Assembly (NCBI GenBank): GCA_000433635.1
Contig: HF997843.1
Location: forward strand, 1,642-7,096
Source: Ruminococcus sp. CAG:254
GTDB lineage: Bacteria; Bacillota; Clostridia; Oscillospirales; Ruminococcaceae
Direction: 5' to 3'
Length of the DNA stretch: 5,455 bases
Part shown: positions 1 through 5,355 of the stretch, piece after piece
Layout of the letters: each line of letters opens with the position of its first letter
How positions within the stretch are numbered: the first letter of the stretch is position 1
Made by a program: the position numbers and the translations under genes
The notes under the pieces: model-generated
Told to the model about the DNA's origin: nothing
The model's database searches: none
Seen by the model: only the letters and a program-made list of their open reading frames with translations

Positions 1-1630
1 CCGATTGTGTTTCTGTGGTCGTCAGCAAATTGCCGTATTCATCCGTTGGCGGTTCGGTTGCAACACTCGTTCCCACGCCAAAGACAACCTGCGTTTCTTC
101 CTGGCTGTCTTTCGTGGTCACTGCTGGCTGGCGAGTCCGTTCTACCTTTTCCATAATTGTTTCATGTTCCTGCAAGGTACGGCTGAAATAGGTTTCCTTT
201 GTATCCAAGTTGGAATAGAAGTAATAATAATCCGTTTCTGCTGGATACAGGGCTGCCCGAATCGCATCCATGCCCGGATTGCAGATTGCCCCCGGCGGTA
301 AGCCGTTCGACTGATAGGTATCATACGCTGCATACAGTTCCGGATCTGCCTTTTTGATGTTCGGCTTGATGACTTCTTCCACATAGTTGGTGGTTGGGTC
401 AGACTGTAATTTCGGGTATTCGTTCGGATGGTTCAACCGATTCCAGAATACAGAGGAAATCTTCGTCATCTGATCCACCGTTCCGGCTTCTGCCTGAATC
501 ATGGATGCCAGCGTCAAGGTCTGATCCAAAGACAGATTCAGTTCGTCCATTCGTTCGTAGTATTCCGGTGTAATCTTACTGTTGAAGTTCTCCAGAATCT
601 TCTGGCACACCAAGTCTACATCCATATCTTCATAGAAAATATAGGTGTCCGGAAACAAATAGCCTTCCATCGGATAGAACTTTTCATTGACAAAGCTCGG
701 CAGGTGGGATTCATACGTATAGCCGTATTTTGCATTCTTGTTGAAAAATTCCAAGAATTCTTCTGCCTTGCAAACGCCCGTGCTCTCCAGCATGTCAGCT
801 GCTTCTCGCAGGTTGATGCCCTCCGGAAATGCAATCTGTACCGTTCCGGCTTCGTTCATTGCTGGAGATGCCAATTCTTCAAAGATGGTTTCATACGCCA
901 TATCCGGACGAAGTTCATGTTCACCAGCGGTGAATTGTCCATCTTTATCACTTCTTCCTGCAAAGAACGTAAACACTTTCGGATGGCTGATGATGCCAGC
1001 TTCTTTCAGAATGTCGGCAATTTCACTTGTATTCGAACCGGACGGAATGTTTACAATACGAGTTTTCGTATCGTTATTAATGCCAAGCAAGTCCCGACCA
1101 AATGTCATGGTCAAAGCGGAAACCACAACGGAAACCGCAATGACTGCAAACGTAATAATCAATGCGGACAGCACTCTGCCCTTCCGCCGTTTTTTCTTTT
1201 TCTTCTTTTTCTTCTGCTGCTGTGGCGGTACTGGTGTTGGCTCTTGCTGACTGATGCCGTCTAAATCTTCATAGAGCTGTGCCGTTTCCGCAGCAGAATA
1301 CGTCTTTACCGGAGCAGCATGCTTTCCACCTGTGTTAGTCTGAAATGCCTGTGTGCTGCCAATGTTCCAGTCGGGTTCTGGCAGGTCGGCATCCCGTGGG
1401 TCAACCGGTGGTGCTGCTGGCTCTGGAGTGGGTGTAGGTGCTGCATGGGAAACCGGTGCACTGTTTTCCGCAGCGTGAGAAACCACTGGAACGGGTTCTT
1501 CTTCCGCTGCATGAGAAACAGGCGGACGCTGCGGTGGTTTCGCAGCCGGACGGTTCGGGCTGGTATCATCGAGAATCTCCCGTAAAAGGGCATCTCGTTC
1601 CTGCGAGTCGGTCTTATGTTCCTGATCCAT
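1..1630 (-). CDS. mltG: Endolytic murein transglycosylase MltG (YceG-like), C-terminus cut by window edge
   Basis: MltG is a membrane-anchored lytic transglycosylase that cleaves nascent glycan strands outside the membrane and so sets their length. The frame is open from ATG at 1630 to the left edge (543 codons seen, no stop reached). Residues 1-139 form a Pro/Ala/Glu-rich cytoplasmic region holding three VSHAA repeats (38-42, 50-54, 60-64). Next come eight lysines (140-147) plus RRK, then one transmembrane helix (about 154-175). The LysM-like part begins near VNIPSGS (193). The catalytic domain shows LASMIQAEA with the predicted catalytic Glu at 381, FWNRL, LQSDPTTNY and GLPPGAICNPG (443-453), all hallmark MltG motifs. 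After about residue 498 a Thr-rich tail continues past the window. GAGGAGG lies 6 nt before the ATG. The start lies inside the upstream cyclo-ligase gene (17-nt overlap), so translation is probably coupled. The identification is secure; only the C-terminal end is unknown. Confidence 0.95.
   Translation of the reverse strand, partial: MDQEHKTDSQERDALLREILDDTSPNRPAAKPPQRPPVSHAAEEEPVPVVSHAAENSAPVSHAAPTPTPEPAAPPVDPRDADLPEPDWNIGSTQAFQTNTGGKHAAPVKTYSAAETAQLYEDLDGISQQEPTPVPPQQQKKKKKKKKRRKGRVLSALIITFAVIAVSVVVSALTMTFGRDLLGINNDTKTRIVNIPSGSNTSEIADILKEAGIISHPKVFTFFAGRSDKDGQFTAGEHELRPDMAYETIFEELASPAMNEAGTVQIAFPEGINLREAADMLESTGVCKAEEFLEFFNKNAKYGYTYESHLPSFVNEKFYPMEGYLFPDTYIFYEDMDVDLVCQKILENFNSKITPEYYERMDELNLSLDQTLTLASMIQAEAGTVDQMTKISSVFWNRLNHPNEYPKLQSDPTTNYVEEVIKPNIKKADPELYAAYDTYQSNGLPPGAICNPGMDAIRAALYPAETDYYYFYSNLDTKETYFSRTLQEHETIMEKVERTRQPAVTTKDSQEETQVVFGVGTSVATEPPTDEYGNLLTTTETQS
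1440..1519 (-). repeat. Three degenerate copies of a 14-bp repeat in mltG (VSHAA units)
   Basis: On the plus strand, copies lie at 1440-1453, 1470-1483 and 1506-1519 and fit GC(T/A)GC(A/G)TG(A/G)GAAAC, spaced 30 and 36 bp apart. They are in frame with mltG and encode VSHAA at residues 60-64, 50-54 and 38-42, separated by Pro/Glu-rich linkers. The repeats lie in the cytoplasmic disordered part of the protein. Spacings divisible by three keep the frame, suggesting duplication under coding constraint. Confidence 0.75.
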
Positions 1631-2207
1631 ACAATTCCTCCTCTGTCTGTTCTGTAATTAAATATTGCACGGGGCAATCGGTTTCTTCTCTCGGTAAAGT
1701 TTCTGTAACGTGCATCGATGGGCAATAACCGACCCGAATCAACTGCGGATGCTGCTGCAAAAATCGGTCATAATAACCGCCGCCATAGCCCAGACGATAC
1801 CCTGCCCGGTCAAATGCCAGCCCCGGGACAAGACAAACGCAGCCTGTTTCCGGCAGCGGTTCGAGCGTCGGACAAGCTGCATCCGGCTCTAAAATGCCGT
1901 ATGCACCCCGATGCAGCTGCTGGGAATTCGTTACCTGACAAAACACCATCTGCCGTTCCGGCAGGCATTTCGGCAATCCTACAATCTTTTCATCCTGTAA
2001 TGCCTGTGATAAAATCCATTCAGTTTCCGGTTCTGCAATGGTTGCTGCATAGAGCAACAGCACGTTGCTGTTCCGATAGCAGGCAGATGCACAGAACCGC
2101 TCCTGCATGGCAAGGTCAAGCTGTTGTTTCTCCTGAGCCGTACGTTCTTTGCGGAGCGTGCGGTAATACTGGCGGAGTTGTTCTTTTTTTGTCTGTTGTT
2201 CAGGCAT
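1614..2207 (-). CDS. 5-formyltetrahydrofolate cyclo-ligase (methenyl-THF synthetase)
   Basis: This cytosolic enzyme uses ATP to convert 5-formyl-THF to 5,10-methenyl-THF, returning a stored or inhibitory folate to the one-carbon pool. The protein has 197 residues, normal for the family. It shows the basic N-terminal segment (KKEQLRQYYRTLRKER, 7-22), YGILEPD (103-109) and the signature LVPGLAFD followed by GYRLGYGGGYYDRFL (126-150). Near the C-terminus LPREETDCPV (171-180) aligns with the usual LPxExHD stretch, but the His before the Asp is Thr here. I chose ATG 2207 because AAGGG lies 8 nt upstream and homology begins there; the open frame extends upstream to 2354 only within the DJ-1 gene. 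The start overlaps the DJ-1 stop by 8 nt (ATGCCTGA), and its own end overlaps the mltG start by 17 nt, as expected for an operon. It fits with thyX upstream, which also depends on reduced folates. The family is usually named fthC, ygfA or yqgN; I leave the symbol blank. Confidence 0.94.
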   Translation of the reverse strand: MPEQQTKKEQLRQYYRTLRKERTAQEKQQLDLAMQERFCASACYRNSNVLLLYAATIAEPETEWILSQALQDEKIVGLPKCLPERQMVFCQVTNSQQLHRGAYGILEPDAACPTLEPLPETGCVCLVPGLAFDRAGYRLGYGGGYYDRFLQQHPQLIRVGYCPSMHVTETLPREETDCPVQYLITEQTEEELYGSGT

Positions 2208-2742
2208 ATACAATTCCCTTCCGAATCTCTGCACTTTTTTCTGCACCGCAGAGAGCTGCAACCAATGCCAAACCAAAATCAATGGCAACACCTGCACCTC
2301 TGGCGGTGATGATATTTCCATCCTGTACAACGCCTTCTGTTCCAACTTCTGCACCCGTCAAAGCCGATTCAAAGCCCGGATAGCAGACAGCATGCTTGCC
2401 GTTCAACAGTCCCCGATGTCCCAGAATAGACGGAGCTGCACAGATGGCAGTCAAATAGCGGTTCTGCTCTGCACAATAGGTGATGGCAGCCTGTACCTGT
2501 TCGGAAGCTTCTTCGTTCAGTGTGCCTGGCATTCCACCCGGCAGCACAATCATTTCCAGCTGGTCATTCAGCTGGATTTCATCCTGTGTGATGTCTGCTG
2601 TTACTGGTACACCGTGGGAACTGGTGACAACTTTTCCCGTTACGCCAACGGTTACCACTTCTTTTTTTGCACGGCGAAGCATGTCAATCGGTGCGATTGC
2701 TTCGGTTTCTTCAAATCCATCTGCTAAAAATACATAAATCAT
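2200..2742 (-). CDS. DJ-1/PfpI (YajL-like) family protein
   Basis: This is a 180-residue single-domain member of the DJ-1/ThiJ/PfpI superfamily, close to the lengths of human DJ-1 and E. coli YajL. Visible motifs are GFEETEA (9-15), whose Glu14 should match the conserved acidic partner Glu18 of DJ-1, LPGGMPG (67-73), and the nucleophile elbow AICAAP (99-104) with Cys101 in place of DJ-1 Cys106. The stretch GAGVAIDFGLALV (149-161) resembles YajL closely. Family members are linked to oxidative or carbonyl stress (glyoxalase or deglycase activity is debated), so the substrate is unknown. I chose ATG 2742 because GAAAGGA lies about 9 nt upstream; an in-frame ATG at 2772 has no ribosome binding site and falls outside the conserved domain. 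It follows the DUF2156 gene after an 80-nt gap and overlaps the cyclo-ligase start by 8 nt. No signal peptide is visible. Confidence 0.92.
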   Translation of the reverse strand: MIYVFLADGFEETEAIAPIDMLRRAKKEVVTVGVTGKVVTSSHGVPVTADITQDEIQLNDQLEMIVLPGGMPGTLNEEASEQVQAAITYCAEQNRYLTAICAAPSILGHRGLLNGKHAVCYPGFESALTGAEVGTEGVVQDGNIITARGAGVAIDFGLALVAALCGAEKSAEIRKGIVYA

Positions 2743-2778
2743 AAAAAATGTTCCTTTCTCTTTCCAGTTCATTTTGGT

Positions 2779-2806
2779 GCAAGTTCGACGCTCGTCGCCT
2801 CCACCA
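2779..2806 (+). pseudogene. tRNA/tmRNA 3'-end-like fragment (T-arm, acceptor 3' strand, CCA)
   Basis: Read on the plus strand, opposite to the operon, this stretch matches a tRNA-like 3' end in exact register. GCAAG (2779-2783) is the 5' T-stem strand, TTCGACG (2784-2790) the T-loop, CTCGT (2791-2795) the 3' T-stem strand and CGCCTCC (2796-2802) the acceptor strand. A2803 is the discriminator and CCA fills 2804-2806. G53-C61 is kept; the T-stem has one A-C mismatch and one G-T wobble. U70 and A73 are the identity elements of tmRNA and tRNA-Ala, and the acceptor strand would pair with GGGGGCG through a G3-U70 wobble. No matching 5' acceptor, D-arm or anticodon arm lies upstream, so this is not a working RNA gene. 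It is most likely a remnant or att-type scar. Chance similarity cannot be excluded from sequence alone. Confidence 0.5.
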
Positions 2807-2822
2807 TTTGTAATTGCGGAAA

Positions 2823-3725
2823 TTATCGCATGGATGCTGGAATAACCAAATCGCCTTTCTCCAGCAAATACACCGGATAATAAGACGCTTTCGCCTGCCG
2901 TAAACCGGCAATGCCCAAATCTTCCTCTCGATTGATATAGCGATAATTCTTTGCAAACTGTGCTGTAAATGCCTGTGTCAAAGCGGTATATGAACCCTGA
3001 TAGGCAATGTCTGCCTTTTCAATGTGTGTCACAAAAGTATCTCGGTTCAGCGGTTCGCCAATCGAAAAACCTACTAATTTTCCATCTACTCGCAACACTC
3101 CGCCGCAAAGCCCCAGCGTGTCCCAATGCGTAAAAAAGGTATGAATCGCAAACTGTTCCACAATGCTGGAACGGTCATCGTATCCCTTTTTTTCATTGTA
3201 CAGGGCAGCACTGAATGCAATGCAAGCATCTTGATCCGCTGCTGTCAGCGGTGTAAACGTCCAGTTGTACCGCTCCTGAAATTGATGCAAGTGATTGCGT
3301 TTCTTGTGGTAGCGTTTGCCTTTTAACGTAATCAAATCTTCTGTTCGATAGATATAATCATACGCCGCTGGGTCAGGCTGCCAGACCGCATCCGGAAACC
3401 GCTGCTGCAAAAACGCTGCCATTTCTCGGGTCACTCCCGTAAACCGCAACGGTTCGCCGTTCGGGCAGAGCGTTTCCACCAACTCCCGCAGCAGAGCGTC
3501 CCAATCGCCGCTTCCACTCGGAACGGTGACATCCGGAATCCCGTCCGGCGTATCAAATGCTGCAATGATATAAAAGCCCTGAAACGAGGCAATTCTCGAA
3601 TCGCTTCCCCGATACCACGCAAGGTTATTGGCAAAGCTGTATTCACAGCCCTGATACTGGGACTGCTGCAAGGCTTTTTGAATCCATTCCCGATCAGAAA
3701 TGGAAATCGTGCGAAACGTCAGCAT
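2823..3725 (-). CDS. DUF2156 family protein (GNAT-like fold, relative of phosphatidylglycerol lysyltransferase C-terminal domain)
   Basis: The product is a soluble 300-residue protein with no signal peptide or membrane helix. It matches the stand-alone DUF2156 proteins common in Firmicutes, which are related to the catalytic domain of MprF-type aminoacyl-phosphatidylglycerol synthases. Two family hallmarks are clear: DYIYRTEDLITLKGKRYHKK (123-142) with the following RNH, and YINREEDLGIAGLRQAKASY (263-282). Between them, LRVDGKLVGFSIGE (211-224) looks like a central GNAT beta-hairpin. Family members are thought to be acyl or aminoacyl transferases, but the stand-alone group has no settled substrate, and lacking membrane helices it cannot act as a full MprF. 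ATG 3725 follows the kinase stop after 6 nt. Its ribosome binding site is poor (a GGGGG run 12 nt upstream), so translation probably depends on coupling to the kinase gene. The family call is firm; the function is open. Confidence 0.9.
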   Translation of the reverse strand: MLTFRTISISDREWIQKALQQSQYQGCEYSFANNLAWYRGSDSRIASFQGFYIIAAFDTPDGIPDVTVPSGSGDWDALLRELVETLCPNGEPLRFTGVTREMAAFLQQRFPDAVWQPDPAAYDYIYRTEDLITLKGKRYHKKRNHLHQFQERYNWTFTPLTAADQDACIAFSAALYNEKKGYDDRSSIVEQFAIHTFFTHWDTLGLCGGVLRVDGKLVGFSIGEPLNRDTFVTHIEKADIAYQGSYTALTQAFTAQFAKNYRYINREEDLGIAGLRQAKASYYPVYLLEKGDLVIPASMR

Positions 3726-3731
3726 GTTTTT

Positions 3732-4406
3732 TTATAACCCCCAACTGGTCTGTACATGGCGAAACAGTTCCTGATGAATGGTTTCTACGGGCAGCGGTTC
3801 GCCGTTCTGGCTGCACGGCAGCACTTTCCAGCCCAGCTTCTCCGCTGCGTAATAAGCCGCCTGCTGGCACTGCAACTGAAAGGCAATGTCTGCTTCGTGC
3901 AAGTCTTTCTTTCCGGCATCGCCACCGTATCGTTTGGAGAGCAATGCTTGCTGTACTGATACCGGCATATCCAAATAAATCACAGTATCCGGTTCTGGCA
4001 GCTCCAGCCGTCCATATTCATATTCTGCCAGCCACTGCAAATAGTTGTCCCATTCGCTCTTCGGCAGCTTACCCATCTGATAGATGGCGTTGGAAGTGGT
4101 ATAACGGCTTGCTAAAATACAAGTTCCGTTGTGATATGCCTGCTCCCAGTGCAAATGATAATTTGCATAGCGGTCAACCGCATAAAAACTGGATGCTGCA
4201 TAGGCATTCACGCCATCCGGCGTATTGGAAAGTTCGCCGTTTAAATACATCTTCACCAAGGCAGCCGAAGGGCTGTCATAATCCGGAAAGCTCACCGCCT
4301 GAATCGAAACGCCCTGCTTTTGCAGTGCTGTTTGCAGTAATTCAAATTGTGTGGACTTTCCGCTGCCGTCCAATCCATCTAGAACCAATAATTTTCCGTT
4401 TGGCAT
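3732..4406 (-). CDS. tmk: Thymidylate (dTMP) kinase, clostridial type
   Basis: This cytosolic enzyme phosphorylates dTMP to dTDP with ATP, the step after ThyX. The 224-residue protein has a P-loop GLDGSGKSTQ (11-20; Lys17), SFPDYDSPSAALVKMYLNGE (39-58), SSFYAVDRY (72-80), SRYTTSNAIYQ (100-110), the strand PDTVIYLDMP (139-148) and a lid-like region SKRYGGDAGKKD (157-168). These match the short dTMP kinase-like group of Clostridia rather than the E. coli type. The usual DRY at the substrate site appears as SRY at 100-102 (Ser for Asp). I chose ATG 4406 because the P-loop begins 10 residues later and GAGGTGA lies just upstream; that site contains the thyX TGA stop, leaving 4 nt between the genes, so the two are almost certainly co-translated. 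The in-frame ATG at 4484 would read through the end of thyX and is rejected. Another nucleoside or nucleotide kinase is possible but less likely with thyX adjacent. Confidence 0.9.
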   Translation of the reverse strand: MPNGKLLVLDGLDGSGKSTQFELLQTALQKQGVSIQAVSFPDYDSPSAALVKMYLNGELSNTPDGVNAYAASSFYAVDRYANYHLHWEQAYHNGTCILASRYTTSNAIYQMGKLPKSEWDNYLQWLAEYEYGRLELPEPDTVIYLDMPVSVQQALLSKRYGGDAGKKDLHEADIAFQLQCQQAAYYAAEKLGWKVLPCSQNGEPLPVETIHQELFRHVQTSWGL

Positions 4407-4410
4407 CCGC

Positions 4411-5199
4411 TCACCTCGTTTCTGCGGTGGACGGTGCAGCGTGCAATGCTGCGAACCGTTCCCGAACGGCTGCCATCTGTCCACAGGTCATCTTTCCCTC
4501 TGGACATCCGCCCTGACAGCAAGCCGGACCTGCATGGCGGAACAATGCCGGAGCTGCTTCGCAGCAAAGCTTCAGCATCTGCGTTGCCAAATCCCGAATT
4601 TCCCACTGTGCCCGATTGCAGCAGCGTAACTGGAAAAAGTGCCGCAGGCTGCGAACATTCATCGTCACCATCATTTTTGTTTCACAGGCGTTCGGCAGGA
4701 CATAACGAGCGTCTTCAATCGCCTTCTTTTCTGCCTTGGAACGAGCTGCCTTTTCGGTACAGCCCTCCGCCAAAAACTGCGGATAATAGGTTGCCTGTAA
4801 GCGGTCTGCCAATGCATTGTAAGCCTGCACAGTCTGTTCCATCGTCTGATGATACAGGGCAGCTGCTGCTTCATCGGCTGCAATTGCCGGCGGTGTCACA
4901 TAGGTGAACTGATTCTTCCGCACATAGCGTTGACTCTGTACGGAAAATGAGGCAATCCGGTGACGGGTAATCTGTGCCAGCAGCGAACGAGAAACGCCAG
5001 CAATGCCAAACGTAAAGGTAACATGTTCCACGGGGCTTTCATGTCCCATGGTTTCCAGCATGCCAACAAACTTTTCTGCCTGCTCCGCAGAAAGCCCGTC
5101 CATCAAGTCCTCTACGGTCGTATCGGAATAACATAATTTTGCAGCGGCTGCAATGATTTGCTCCGGCTGCGGAGTGTGTGAAATTAATGTGACCGTCAA
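4411..5199 (-). CDS. thyX: Flavin-dependent thymidylate synthase ThyX (TTG start)
   Basis: ThyX makes dTMP from dUMP using methylene-THF as carbon donor and FAD/NADPH as reductant, releasing THF rather than the DHF made by ThyA. The 262-residue protein carries the ThyX motif RHRIASFSVQSQRY (79-92; RHR, seven residues, Ser89), MGHESPVEH (51-59) and the C-terminal half motif ARYVLPNACETKMMVTMNVR (164-183) followed by SLRHFFQLR. The C-terminus is cysteine-rich (193, 194, 212, 213, 227, 228, 232, 239), ending in a CC-x3-C-x6-C pattern. I chose TTG 5199 because GGGAGG lies 9 nt upstream, the protein then begins MTVTLISHTP as ThyX homologues do, and the promoter fits. ATG 5223 has no ribosome binding site and lies only about 8 nt after the predicted transcription start. 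It is first in the operon, with the kinase gene 4 nt downstream. Confidence 0.95.
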   Translation of the reverse strand: MTVTLISHTPQPEQIIAAAAKLCYSDTTVEDLMDGLSAEQAEKFVGMLETMGHESPVEHVTFTFGIAGVSRSLLAQITRHRIASFSVQSQRYVRKNQFTYVTPPAIAADEAAAALYHQTMEQTVQAYNALADRLQATYYPQFLAEGCTEKAARSKAEKKAIEDARYVLPNACETKMMVTMNVRSLRHFFQLRCCNRAQWEIRDLATQMLKLCCEAAPALFRHAGPACCQGGCPEGKMTCGQMAAVRERFAALHAAPSTAETR

Positions 5200-5206
5200 A
5201 ACGGTA

Positions 5207-5215
5207 CACCTCCCT
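5207..5215 (-). promoter_or_regulatory. Ribosome binding site that fixes the thyX TTG start
   Basis: AGGGAGGTG on the minus strand is the only strong Shine-Dalgarno sequence at the 5' end of thyX. Its GGAGG core ends 9 nt before TTG 5199. It lies downstream of the in-frame ATG 5223, so that ATG cannot use it. Confidence 0.8.
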
Positions 5216-5237
5216 AAAAACATTCAAAATTGTTTTC

Positions 5238-5266
5238 ATTATAGCATAGTTCTGCGGTTTCGTCAA
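5238..5266 (-). promoter_or_regulatory. Sigma-A promoter of the thyX operon
   Basis: On the minus strand TTGACG (-35, 5266-5261, five of six consensus bases) and TATAAT (-10, 5243-5238, perfect) are separated by exactly 17 nt. A TG one base before the -10 box adds an extended -10 element. Transcription should begin near 5231, giving a 5' leader of about 30 nt before the TTG start, too short for a riboswitch. No other convincing promoter is seen within the operon, so this one probably drives all six genes. Confidence 0.85.
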
Positions 5267-5302
5267 ATCAAAAAGCCATTGTCAAACTGTCGGCGAACTT
5301 CT

Positions 5303-5331
5303 TCACGTTTTCCGCCCTGTTTGCATAGAAT
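5303..5331 (+). promoter_or_regulatory. Possible promoter of the divergent plus-strand gene
   Basis: TTCACG (5303-5308, four of six -35 bases) and TAGAAT (5326-5331, five of six -10 bases) are spaced by 17 nt. They lie 24 nt before the start codon at 5356, consistent with a short leader. It is weaker than the thyX promoter facing the other way and does not overlap it. Confidence 0.4.
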
Positions 5332-5355
5332 AGGAAGAAAAAGGAGGCGACCGTA

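Noticed and set aside
428..1264. Long plus-strand open frame of 278 codons
   Set aside because: It lies entirely opposite mltG, whose minus-strand frame carries clear catalytic motifs. The plus-strand product is rich in Cys, His and Phe, shows no motif, and has no ribosome binding site.
1718..2383. Plus-strand open frame of 221 codons
   Set aside because: It runs antisense across the cyclo-ligase and DJ-1 genes, both of which show full family signatures on the minus strand; no domain is visible in the plus-strand product.
2743..2772. Upstream ATG 2772 as the DJ-1 gene start
   Set aside because: It lacks a ribosome binding site and adds 10 residues outside the conserved fold, whereas ATG 2742 has a good site.
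2731..2806. A complete tRNA on the plus strand ending in CCA at 2806
   Set aside because: The 5' 45 nt are AT-rich, contain the DJ-1 ribosome binding site and start codon, and cannot pair with CGCCTCC or form D and anticodon arms.
2743..2822. Intrinsic terminator between the DUF2156 and DJ-1 genes
   Set aside because: In the operon direction a CGACG/CGTCG hairpin is possible near 2788-2799, but no U-run follows it; the T-run before the DJ-1 ATG is about 40 nt further on and preceded by no stem.
3944..4516. Plus-strand open frame of 190 codons
   Set aside because: It is antisense to the dTMP kinase and the end of thyX, lacks a ribosome binding site and has low-complexity Pro/Ser/Arg composition typical of a shadow frame.
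5200..5230. Riboswitch or T-box leader upstream of thyX
   Set aside because: The predicted transcription start leaves only about 30 nt before the start codon, too short for a known folate or thymidylate-linked leader.
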